In this document: piece by piece, positions 1 to 6,144 of the stretch
How the letters are laid out: each line of letters starts with the position of its first letter
Position numbering within the stretch: position 1 is the first letter of the stretch
Assembly (NCBI GenBank): GCA_015655165.1
Contig: JAATFN010000085.1
Coordinates: 1 to 7,136, forward strand
From: Betaproteobacteria bacterium
Lineage (GTDB): Bacteria > Pseudomonadota > Gammaproteobacteria > Burkholderiales > Burkholderiaceae_D
Direction: 5' to 3'
Length of the DNA stretch: 7,136 nt
Translations under genes and position numbers: made by a program
Notes under the pieces: model-generated
Databases searched by the model: none
What the model was told of the DNA's origin: nothing
The model's input: the letters and a program-made list of their open reading frames with translations, nothing else

Positions 1-381
1 ACTGCTATTGACTTGAACAGTAAGAAACTCTTGTGGCAAACACCATTGAGTACTGTAGAAGACACCGGCCCTAAAGGCATTAAAACACATATGGCTATGC
101 CAATTGGTATGCCAACTGTTGGTGGCCCAACTTCAACAGCATCCGGTTTGGTCTTCTTTGCCGGCACACAAGATTACTATTTGAGAGCATTTAACTCGAT
201 TACAGGTAAAGAAGTGTGGAAAAAACGTTTACCGGTTGGATCTTCTGCAACACCTGTCATCTACAGATCACCTAAAACTGGCAAGCAATATGTTGTCATT
301 TCAGCGGGTGGTGCTAGCGGATCGCCAGATAAAGGTGATTACATTATCGCTTATACGTTACCAGAGAATGCCAAGAAATAA
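1..381 (+). CDS. gcd: PQQ-dependent membrane-bound glucose dehydrogenase-type enzyme, C-terminal fragment
   Basis: The reading frame is open from base 1 and stops with TAA at 379-381, so this is the last 126 residues of a gene that begins outside the window. The segment GGPTSTASGLVFFAGTQDYY, followed by LRAFN, GKEVWKKRLP, ATPVIY and GKQYVVISAGG, and the ending GDYIIAYTLP, matches what I recall of the C-terminus of membrane quinoprotein glucose dehydrogenase (Gcd), where the last beta-propeller blades close the ring. Gcd oxidises glucose to gluconolactone in the periplasm and passes electrons to ubiquinone. The PQQ-binding and catalytic residues and the N-terminal membrane anchor lie upstream and cannot be checked. 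Quinate/shikimate or inositol dehydrogenases of the same family have similar tails, so the substrate is less certain than the family. A strong terminator follows 50 bases after the stop, so this is the end of its transcript. Confidence 0.87.
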   Translation, partial: TAIDLNSKKLLWQTPLSTVEDTGPKGIKTHMAMPIGMPTVGGPTSTASGLVFFAGTQDYYLRAFNSITGKEVWKKRLPVGSSATPVIYRSPKTGKQYVVISAGGASGSPDKGDYIIAYTLPENAKK

Positions 382-588
382 CGCGTAGGATCAATTGGAA
401 GCGTCATGAAGTTAATGCTTCTAGTTGTCGAAACCCCATGTCTTTACATGGGGTTTTTTGTTTTTCCAATAGTGAATTGCACCCATTAAGTTGAACTAAG
501 TGTCAACTATTACTCTTCATAGCACTATATAAATTAATAACACATCACATCGTAGAACCAGATAATAGTAAGCCTTATGACAAAAATA
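382..588. other. Convergent intergenic region
   Basis: This gap lies between the stops of the converging dehydrogenase and MaoC genes. Apart from the terminator at 431-465 it is AT-rich and holds no reading frame of note. A weak inverted repeat, AGTTGA (489-494) with TCAACT (503-508) and an 8-base loop, lacks a T-run on either strand, so no clear terminator for the MaoC gene was found. Confidence 0.5.
431..465 (+). terminator. Rho-independent terminator of the PQQ dehydrogenase gene
   Basis: A perfect 10-bp stem, AAACCCCATG (431-440) with CATGGGGTTT (447-456), encloses a 6-base loop. The run of six T from 454 to 459 overlaps the stem end and is followed by G and five more T (461-465). It lies 50 bases after the dehydrogenase stop codon. 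On the minus strand only three T would follow the stem, so it should act mainly on the + strand transcript. Confidence 0.9.
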
Positions 589-1032
589 TTACTTTATTGG
601 GCGTTTGCGTAACATTTTAGTAATGACCATTTCCAGGACAACTTCTGCATGTTGATTTTTTACTTTATATTCAAATTCAGCAATGCCATTGCCTGGGTAA
701 GAATTTGAATCTCTGACATTTTTCAAAGTAAATTCAGCATGAATGGCATCACTTGCAGCTACCCCTTTTTTCCAGCGTAATTTATCAACACCTAGCCCAG
801 CGACAGCACACTGGTCGAACAGGCCTGTTTTGAGTGCCAATGTCCAAGCCAAGGCAGCAATCTGGAAGCCAGGAGAAACCAACGTTCCAAATACACTGTT
901 CTTTGCCGCATCATGATTTAAATGATATTCCTGCGGATCAAATTTTTCTGCAAATTCGAGGATGTCTTTTTCAGTGACGACGTATGTCGGCGTCACATGT
1001 GTTTCACCATGTTTGAAGTCTTCTAGATACAT
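589..1032 (-). CDS. MaoC-type (R)-specific hydratase/dehydratase, hot-dog fold
   Basis: This 147-residue protein has the length of a single-domain MaoC or (R)-enoyl-CoA hydratase, a soluble cytosolic enzyme that adds water to trans-2-enoyl-CoA or removes it. Residues 31-55 read FDPQEYHLNHDAA then FGTLVSPG, which is the hydratase 2 motif. Asp32 and His37 are five residues apart, as are the catalytic Asp and His of the family, and the following G-x-x-x-S-P-G turn is also typical. The usual Asn of the D-x-N-P-x-H form is replaced (D-P-Q-E-Y-H), a variant common in stand-alone MaoC-like proteins. The ATG at 1032 has an AAGGGA ribosome binding site 10 bases upstream (1043-1048). The gene stands alone, converging on the dehydrogenase and divergent from the transporter, so the context does not name a pathway. 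The acyl substrate is unknown. Confidence 0.85.
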   Translation of the reverse strand: MYLEDFKHGETHVTPTYVVTEKDILEFAEKFDPQEYHLNHDAAKNSVFGTLVSPGFQIAALAWTLALKTGLFDQCAVAGLGVDKLRWKKGVAASDAIHAEFTLKNVRDSNSYPGNGIAEFEYKVKNQHAEVVLEMVITKMLRKRPIK

Positions 1033-1056
1033 ATGTTTGTTGTCCCTTTGATGACA

Positions 1057-1062
1057 ATTATA
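1057..1062 (-). promoter_or_regulatory. Possible -10 box of the MaoC gene
   Basis: On the minus strand this reads TATAAT, a perfect -10 consensus 24 bases before the ATG. Transcription would start near 1050, leaving a short leader that just includes the AAGGGA ribosome binding site. No convincing -35 box lies 16-18 bases upstream (the sequence there is close to CAAAGT), so the call rests on the -10 hexamer and its position. Confidence 0.35.
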
Positions 1063-1293
1063 TTTACCTTATGATACATACTTTGGAGCATGATTATTTT
1101 ATGTGAATTGAATAACACTTGGGTAAATGGCGCGATCTTTATGTTGCATATCTACCGGGAATGACCACCCTTCTCTTTGGCAATGTATTTTCTGACAGAA
1201 TAAAAACGAAACATGCCCGAATGAGATACATTCTAAAAACAGGAAACGCATCGGATTCATTTTTTTAAATGCAAGGCATCTTCTATCATCTCA

Positions 1294-1324
1294 TTGACTA
1301 AAACATGCAGAGCATGCGTAAAAA
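1294..1324 (+). promoter_or_regulatory. Possible sigma-70 promoter of the transporter-TetR unit
   Basis: TTGACT at 1294-1299 matches the -35 consensus at five of six bases. The best -10 candidates are AT-rich hexamers around 1317-1324 (such as TAAAAA at 1319-1324, spacer 19), which are imperfect. The palindrome at 1327-1345 would then cover the transcription start, the usual place for a repressor to block initiation. The -35 is reasonable, the -10 is weak. Confidence 0.4.
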
Positions 1325-1326
1325 TG

Positions 1327-1345
1327 ATACGATACCGTATCGTAT
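1327..1345 (+). promoter_or_regulatory. Palindromic operator, probably for the adjacent TetR regulator
   Basis: ATACGATAC-C-GTATCGTAT is a perfect inverted repeat with 9-bp arms around a single central base (1336). It ends 8 bases before the GGAG ribosome binding site of the transporter and lies just downstream of a TTGACT -35 box. Size, symmetry and position fit the operator of a TetR-family repressor, and such a regulator is the second gene of the unit. Binding by that protein is inferred from position only. The full palindrome was not seen elsewhere in the window. Confidence 0.75.
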
Positions 1346-1353
1346 TAAAGTAT

Positions 1354-1357
1354 GGAG
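1354..1357 (+). promoter_or_regulatory. Ribosome binding site that decides the transporter start
   Basis: GGAG at 1354-1357 stands 6 bases before the ATG at 1364, an ideal distance. An in-frame ATG at 1352 overlaps this site and has only AT-rich sequence before it, so the downstream ATG is the better start. Confidence 0.7.
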
Positions 1358-1363
1358 AAAACA

Positions 1364-2206
1364 ATGAATCCGAAATTGGCAGCAGCAATTACCACAATTC
1401 TGTGGGGATTTACCTATATCCTCACAACTGAAATGTTGCCTCACAATCCTGTATTGATAGCGGCTGTCAGGGCACTTGGTGGGGCTTTATTCCTACTTAT
1501 CCTGTCAAGACAACTATTGCCTGCAGCATGGGTCGGTAAAATACTCGTGCTGGGAACATTAAATATCGGCCTGTTCTTTGGCTTGTTTTTTATCGGTGCA
1601 GTACGCCTGCCAGGTGGCGTCGCGGCCATTTTTCAGGCATTAGGACCTTTGTTCGTACTGCTGTTTGTTTGGATGATCATCCATATCAAACCACGCACGA
1701 TGCAATTCATCAGTGTTATTCTGGGCGTCATTGGCGTTGGGCTGGTTGTATTAAAGAGCACAGCAGCCATTGACTGGATAGGCATCATGGCGAGCCTTGG
1801 CTGTACAGTGTCATTATCTCTTGGCAGCACATTGATGAATCGCTGGGGAAAGCCACCTGTCGATTTTGCATCTTTCACTGGCTGGCAATTGCTCATCGGC
1901 GGCGTTGAATTGGCAATAGCAGCACTGATCACCAACGACATACCGTCTTCTGTCAACATGATCAATATCACGGGATTCGTCATCCTGGCCTTGTTCCTGA
2001 CTGCCATTCCGTTTCTGTTGTGGTTTAAAGCTATTGCTACAATTGGCGCGACCCAAGTTGTCCCATTTATTCTATTAACACCGGTGACAGCATTCATTCT
2101 GGATGCGTTGATTAGGCAAATCATGCCTAGCTGGTTGCAGATTCTTGGTGTGGTACTGGTACTCGCCGCATTGTTACTAACAAGTAATGCAGCAAAAAAA
2201 CAGTGA
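1364..2206 (+). CDS. DMT superfamily (EamA family) transporter, probable exporter
   Basis: The product is a very hydrophobic inner-membrane protein of 280 residues (284 if the ATG at 1352 were used), the usual length of 10-helix EamA transporters built from two repeated halves. It starts MNPKLAAAITTILWGFTYIL, with the N-terminal W-G-x-x-Y motif typical of the family. The first half contains the RALGGALFLLIL helix and a GAVRLPGGVAAIFQALGPLF segment. The second half repeats the pattern with SLGSTLMNRWG, FTGWQLLIGG and a final ATQVVPFILLTPVTAFILDA segment before the last helix. EamA proteins export amino acids, metabolites or drugs by proton exchange; the substrate cannot be read from sequence. 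It is the first gene of a unit with the TetR regulator, and the palindrome upstream suggests it is kept silent until an inducer binds the repressor. Confidence 0.9.
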   Translation: MNPKLAAAITTILWGFTYILTTEMLPHNPVLIAAVRALGGALFLLILSRQLLPAAWVGKILVLGTLNIGLFFGLFFIGAVRLPGGVAAIFQALGPLFVLLFVWMIIHIKPRTMQFISVILGVIGVGLVVLKSTAAIDWIGIMASLGCTVSLSLGSTLMNRWGKPPVDFASFTGWQLLIGGVELAIAALITNDIPSSVNMINITGFVILALFLTAIPFLLWFKAIATIGATQVVPFILLTPVTAFILDALIRQIMPSWLQILGVVLVLAALLLTSNAAKKQ

Positions 2207-2216
2207 TGACACTGAA

Positions 2217-2903
2217 ATGAAAGCAACTTCAATAGAGAAAGTAGCACATAAGGATGCAACGCCCCGTATCACCAAACGCGGGGCCGAGCGTCTGGACCGC
2301 CTATTTAAGATTGCAACGGTATTATTTCTAAAGCATGGATATAACGGGACCTGCATAGATGAAATCGTCCGGAAGGCCGGTGGCTCAAAAACGATTTTTT
2401 ACCGGCATTACGGTAATAAACCAAAAATATTCTGCCAAGTAGTGCAAACACTATGCATTGGTATCGTTGAAGAGTTTACCGATGACAATTATGAGGAACT
2501 ACCGTTGGTACCTGGATTGAAAGTAATTGGTCAAAAATTAGTGGGCGTGCTGCTCTCTTCCAAGCATCTCGCAATGCAGAGGCTGATATATGCTGAATCA
2601 GCAAAATTCCCGGAAATTGGAAAAATATGGTACGAACAGGCACCGCAAAAGGCACGCGCAAAAATTGCAGAATTTTTACTAAGCAAGATCACAACCGGGG
2701 AACTTGCGCCAATTGACCATAACGCATCCGCACAGATTTTTCATGATCTATTGCTGTATACCCCATTAAATTTGGCGCTAACAGGTCAACTTCCCAATCA
2801 TGGGTCATGGTGTGAACAGCACATTGATGCGGTAACCAAGGAGTTCCTGTCCAGTAGGTCAAGCAACCCATCTACCTTGAGTAGTGATCAAACTTATCCA
2901 TGA
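2217..2903 (+). CDS. TetR/AcrR family transcriptional regulator (AefR-like C-terminal domain)
   Basis: From the ATG at 2217 the protein has 228 residues; an in-frame ATG at 2187, inside the transporter gene, would add ten. Neither start has a clear Shine-Dalgarno site, so translational coupling to the transporter stop at 2204-2206 is likely. The N-terminal half holds the TetR DNA-binding domain: a first helix (RLDRLFKIATVLFLKHGYNG) and a helix-turn-helix reading TCIDEIVRKAGGSKTIFYRH, then YGNKPKIF. The C-terminal half, with RLIYAESAKFPEIGKIWYEQ and the alternating helices that follow, resembles the AefR-like TetR_C_7 ligand domain. The expected role is ligand-released repression of the transporter and of its own gene through the palindrome at 1327-1345. 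The ligand is unknown. Confidence 0.9.
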   Translation: MKATSIEKVAHKDATPRITKRGAERLDRLFKIATVLFLKHGYNGTCIDEIVRKAGGSKTIFYRHYGNKPKIFCQVVQTLCIGIVEEFTDDNYEELPLVPGLKVIGQKLVGVLLSSKHLAMQRLIYAESAKFPEIGKIWYEQAPQKARAKIAEFLLSKITTGELAPIDHNASAQIFHDLLLYTPLNLALTGQLPNHGSWCEQHIDAVTKEFLSSRSSNPSTLSSDQTYP

Positions 2904-2964
2904 TGAATTGCCTCCCAAATCCTGCCTTTGGGATGCCTGAGCGTTAACGTTATACCGTGAATAC
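2904..2964. other. Convergent gap with a hairpin
   Basis: TCCCAAA (2913-2919) pairs with TTTGGGA (2927-2933) across a 7-base loop, between the stops of the TetR gene and the opposing HdeD-like gene. No T-run follows on either strand, so it is not a standard intrinsic terminator, though it may slow polymerase or protect transcript ends. Confidence 0.35.
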
Positions 2965-4350
2965 TTAATCTGCAAGATGGTCAGTGCCGACTTCCGATGC
3001 ATCACGCTGCCATTTTTTACGTAAACGATGTATCTTCCTGATTGCCAGTCCGGCCATTTTAATCCATCCCGAAGGACGTGGATCAGTCAGCATGCTCAAT
3101 GCACGTGCATAATCGAGTGTCAATCCTGGTGTCCAGGCCATAGTCTCTGCCCGTTTACGTATTTGTGCAGCTACCCATAATTCTGGTGTCGTTAACAACC
3201 GGAAGAATGTCTTCCAGCTTCCCTTGCTTCCCGATATGCGTTCAGCGGCACCTTCAATTGCAGCATCCAGTGCATGTGACACGGTACTGGAACAATTGCG
3301 ATAGGTCAGATTATAAGTGGTGTCTTTTTGATAATTTTCCCAAAAAATACGTAATTGTTCCGGTTCGTAATTGCGGATGCGCACCTTGTTCGTTGACGGA
3401 CACCACGCTTTGGATTCGGTCGCATAATCCGGTTGAAATACACCTGGCACATCGTTTTCACGTGTTGCACGTAGCGTTTGTGTGAATTCCGAAGGTGAAC
3501 GGTCTATTTCAACACCTGGATATAGACTAATATAGATACCTTGTGGCGTCTCCAAAGCCGCATGACCAGTTGATATCAGCCCGTCCTTATCTATCGCTGC
3601 AATATACCTGTCGATAATTGGCTGACGTTGTGTTTTGCTTTTGGCAGAACCGACTGGAGTCCAGATATTCACAGTCAATGCGGGCTCATCATCTACAGGT
3701 GGCCCATCCCATTTGATAATCTTTTTTCTCGCCGGAATATTTTCAGCAGGCTGGCAATCCTCTTTGCCTGTGGTAACACCTAATACTGCTGGGTTACTGT
3801 TAAGTCTACGGACTCTTGAAGCAATAAGGATAATGCTCCAACCACCAAAAATCAAACCAAGACCCAGACAATAAGGTACTGTCCCAGCGTAATGCGTAGG
3901 ATAAGGTTGATAGAAGAAGATGGCGATCAGGATTTCAATCGCACCCCCAGTAACCGCAAAGCGCCAGTTTTTATAGCGAACGAGGGTCGCTGAAATAATC
4001 TGCAACACACCATCTGCTAAAAACAAGGTGCCAAAAATCATCGACAGGATGAAGTTCCCATGATGATGTCCAGCAAGAATTAACAGCGCTGCACTTGCAA
4101 AAGCAATACCTTTTACGTAACGTAAGGTACGTTGCCCTCCCATGCCGGTCCAGGCAACCATCAACGTAGCAAGCCCTTCGGCAAATAGTAACCATGCAAA
4201 CGGTTCAATCGGGAAATACAAGGCACCATCTAACGCATCGATAAAAACCATCAGACCAGCTAGTATGCATGCAGCTCCGATGATAATCAAAGCGCGCCAA
4301 CGCGTGCGTAGATAGTCCACACCCAACAAAATCATGATAAGACGAACCAC
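2965..4350 (-). CDS. HdeD-like (DUF308) membrane protein fused to a putative permuted papain-fold hydrolase domain
   Basis: This 461-residue protein has two parts. Residues about 18-180 contain some six hydrophobic segments (near 19-40, 50-68, 81-95, 99-124, 131-147, 158-179) with glycine-rich repeats such as FGTLFLADGVLQIISA, resembling the HdeD/DUF308 acid-resistance membrane family. After a charged linker (about 181-225), residues about 226-400 are soluble. They carry T-G-H263-A-A-L at the start of a strand and Y-R-N352-C353-S-S-T-V at the head of a helix. A His before an Asn-Cys pair is the order expected for circularly permuted NlpC/P60-like papain folds (LRAT, DUF4105 and relatives), so His263 and Cys353 are candidate catalytic residues. 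That is inference from motifs. The basic tail ends near residue 450. The start is GTG at 4350, chosen because AGGAGG lies 5 bases upstream; the ATG five codons later would be too far. Target bond and sidedness are unknown. Confidence 0.8.
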   Translation of the reverse strand: MVRLIMILLGVDYLRTRWRALIIIGAACILAGLMVFIDALDGALYFPIEPFAWLLFAEGLATLMVAWTGMGGQRTLRYVKGIAFASAALLILAGHHHGNFILSMIFGTLFLADGVLQIISATLVRYKNWRFAVTGGAIEILIAIFFYQPYPTHYAGTVPYCLGLGLIFGGWSIILIASRVRRLNSNPAVLGVTTGKEDCQPAENIPARKKIIKWDGPPVDDEPALTVNIWTPVGSAKSKTQRQPIIDRYIAAIDKDGLISTGHAALETPQGIYISLYPGVEIDRSPSEFTQTLRATRENDVPGVFQPDYATESKAWCPSTNKVRIRNYEPEQLRIFWENYQKDTTYNLTYRNCSSTVSHALDAAIEGAAERISGSKGSWKTFFRLLTTPELWVAAQIRKRAETMAWTPGLTLDYARALSMLTDPRPSGWIKMAGLAIRKIHRLRKKWQRDASEVGTDHLAD

Positions 4351-4460
4351 CGCCCCCTCCTCTAGAATAAGCCTGTGTAAAATGATAGTAGATGGAAATA
4401 CTCCCTTATTATCTCGCAGAAAGCACTAACGATCTATCAAGTATGTATAACGCCCCATAT
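4351..4460. other. Gap between ABC operon end and HdeD-like fusion gene
   Basis: In these 110 bases I found no hairpin with a T-run that would end the ABC transcript, and no well-spaced promoter for the fusion gene. A TTGATA and a GATAAT on the minus strand are 21 bases apart, which is too far. Read-through from the ABC operon is therefore possible. Confidence 0.4.
4356..4361 (-). promoter_or_regulatory. Strong ribosome binding site fixing a GTG start
   Basis: On the minus strand this reads AGGAGG, a full Shine-Dalgarno match, 5 bases from the GTG at 4350. It supports GTG as the start of the HdeD-like fusion gene and suggests efficient translation independent of the upstream ABC genes. Confidence 0.75.
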
Positions 4461-5276
4461 CTACATCGCTTTGGTTAAGCCGATTGTGCGTTCGATGAGC
4501 ACCAGTGCCAAAACTGCTAACACGATAAAAATGGCAGATACGGCATTCACCACAGGATCAAACGTCTGATCAATGTAAGTAAAAATTCGCACAGGCATCG
4601 TGACGGTACCAGGTGCAGTTAAAAACAGGCTAACAGATACCTCGCCAAACGACGTCACTGCGGCAAACACAGCACCGGCCACAATACCTGGCTTGATCAA
4701 TGGCAGAGTGACATGACGGAATGTATAGGTTGGCGTTGCCCCCAAATTCATCGATGCAGACTCTAACCGGCGATCCATACTGGCCAAGCTGACACTGACT
4801 GTGCGTACAGCATAAGGCAGTGCAACTAAAATATGACCGATTGCCAGTCCTATTAATGATCCAGCCAAGCCCATACCGGTCAATATATACAGTAAGGCAA
4901 TGCCTAGAACAACCTGCGGAATGATTAACGGTGACAACACGAATGCCTGTAATACATCACGTCCACGGAACTCCAGACGTGCGAGAGCATAAGCCGCTGT
5001 TGTCCCCAGAAACGTTGTCAACGGTGTCACAATAAGTAATAGCCAGGCACTAATCTTTAAAGCTTTAAGCCACGCTTCGTTCTCAAAAAAAGCCTGAAAC
5101 CAGCGTAATGACAGTGACTCGGGTGGAAACTGCGGATACGATCCCGGACTAAATGCCGATAAAAAAATGACCAACACAGGTAGAATCAAAAACAGGTATA
5201 CCAAGAAACCGGTGATCTTGCCTGCCCATCGCCATGGCGCACCCGAGGCCGGTACGAAATTACGATCAATAGCCAT
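4461..5276 (-). CDS. ABC transporter permease, PotC-like (polyamine-type importer)
   Basis: This 271-residue inner-membrane protein has about six helices and the length usual for PotC/PotI permeases. After the first helix (about 22-42) comes the FPPESLSLRWFQAFF segment, which is typical of the PotC branch. The cytoplasmic coupling loop, which docks on the ATPase, is seen at about 171-198: LESASMNLGATPTYTFRHVT followed by LPLIKPGI, the EAA motif with its conserved Gly and Pro. The start ATG at 5276 lies inside the upstream permease gene (11-base overlap, different frame), with GGGAG about 10 bases before it. It is the last gene of the ABC operon and should form a heterodimeric channel with the PotB-like partner. 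Spermidine or putrescine is the likeliest cargo class, but Fe3+ and 2-aminoethylphosphonate importers share this architecture. Confidence 0.9.
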   Translation of the reverse strand: MAIDRNFVPASGAPWRWAGKITGFLVYLFLILPVLVIFLSAFSPGSYPQFPPESLSLRWFQAFFENEAWLKALKISAWLLLIVTPLTTFLGTTAAYALARLEFRGRDVLQAFVLSPLIIPQVVLGIALLYILTGMGLAGSLIGLAIGHILVALPYAVRTVSVSLASMDRRLESASMNLGATPTYTFRHVTLPLIKPGIVAGAVFAAVTSFGEVSVSLFLTAPGTVTMPVRIFTYIDQTFDPVVNAVSAIFIVLAVLALVLIERTIGLTKAM

Positions 5277-6144
5277 AAACCCGGCGCTCCCAACGTTTTT
5301 GTATATAACTCATGATCCCTGCAATACAGGCTGTTACAACCAGTAAGGTTAATGATAATGCAGCAGCTAACGGTAAATTGGCAATCTGTAGTGCCTGTTG
5401 ATAAATACCGATTGGCAACAGCGGCTGCAAACGTCCACCAATTAACAGGGGCGTCACATAACTTCCTGCTGCAAGTGCAAACACAATGATGGCACCACTC
5501 ATCATACCCGGGATCGTCAATGGCAACACCACATGCAAAAATGTATGACGCGCATCGGCGCCAAGACTTTGTGATGCACGTGGCAAAGAAGCAGGGATTT
5601 CTCCCAAAGACGTTGCTAGCGGCAACACGGCAAATGGCAGCATCACCTGTACATACGCTACGATGACCGCCTTCATATTCCACAATAGGGACAACGGTGA
5701 CTCGATCAAACCGAATTTGTGCAGAAAATCATTAATCAACCCGTTTTGAGCCAGTAATACAATCCATGCAAAGGTACGAATGACAACACTCGTCAATAGC
5801 GGGGAAATCAGAATAACGTATAAAACGGTGCGCCAGGTACGGCTACGCATGTTTACCAGCAACCAGGCTGCAGGATATGCCAATAACACACACAGTAATG
5901 CTGTCAGAGCTGCTACCCATAGCGTCGTTCCCAATGCATGAAGGTAGCCCGACGATGTAAACACGGTGACATATTGCGACAGGCTGTACGTCTTTGATAC
6001 CATCAGCATGCTATCGACATCACGCAGACTGAGTACAATCAGAAAAATGCCTGGTACCACCAGAAAGGTCGCAAGAAACAATGTACTGGGTGCCAATAAT
6101 ACCCAAGAAAAAAACGAACTGCCTGAAGTTGACTGTCGACTCAT
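5266..6144 (-). CDS. ABC transporter permease, PotB-like (polyamine-type importer)
   Basis: This is a 292-residue inner-membrane protein with helices at about 11-35, 72-95, 104-130, 157-177, 213-235 and 262-285. The N-terminal WVLLAPSTLFLATFLVVPGI pattern and the long periplasmic loop before the second helix are typical of PotB/PotH-type subunits. The EAA coupling loop at about 185-214 reads ASLPRASQSLGADARHTFLH then VVLPLTIPGM. The ATG at 6144 overlaps the stop of the ATPase gene in ATGA (4 bases), which indicates translational coupling; GGAG lies 10 bases upstream. It pairs with the PotC-like permease encoded next. The substrate class is inferred from family resemblance. Confidence 0.9.
   Translation of the reverse strand: MSRQSTSGSSFFSWVLLAPSTLFLATFLVVPGIFLIVLSLRDVDSMLMVSKTYSLSQYVTVFTSSGYLHALGTTLWVAALTALLCVLLAYPAAWLLVNMRSRTWRTVLYVILISPLLTSVVIRTFAWIVLLAQNGLINDFLHKFGLIESPLSLLWNMKAVIVAYVQVMLPFAVLPLATSLGEIPASLPRASQSLGADARHTFLHVVLPLTIPGMMSGAIIVFALAAGSYVTPLLIGGRLQPLLPIGIYQQALQIANLPLAAALSLTLLVVTACIAGIMSYIQKRWERRVYGY

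Larger units (their letters stand above)
1033..1351. other. Divergent intergenic region between MaoC and transporter genes
   Basis: About 320 bases without a credible gene; every ATG opens only a very short frame. The left end carries the ribosome binding site and possible -10 of the MaoC gene, and the right end carries the promoter region and palindromic operator of the transporter-TetR unit. The middle (about 1080-1255) is AT-rich. It shows only a short inverted repeat, GAATG (1219-1223) with CATTC (1229-1233), of doubtful meaning. No RNA gene was recognised. Confidence 0.6.

Noticed and set aside
489..508. Inverted repeat AGTTGA/TCAACT as a terminator for the MaoC gene
   Set aside because: Only six base pairs with an 8-base loop and no T-run on either strand.
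1633..2259. A 208-codon open frame on the minus strand
   Set aside because: It is wholly antisense to the transporter and TetR start, and its translation shows no family motif; the + strand frame has clear EamA helices. It is a shadow.
2942..2952. Short palindromes CGTTAACG and TAACGTTA
   Set aside because: Eight bases each in an AT-rich convergent gap, with no gene start nearby to regulate; likely chance.
3165..3485. A 106-codon + strand frame
   Set aside because: Antisense to the soluble domain of the HdeD-like fusion, with no recognisable domain and no ribosome binding site noted.
5186..5683. A 165-codon minus-strand frame overlapping both permease genes
   Set aside because: Same strand but another frame. 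It is rich in Cys and Trp as out-of-frame reading of membrane helices often is, while the permease frames carry intact EAA motifs.
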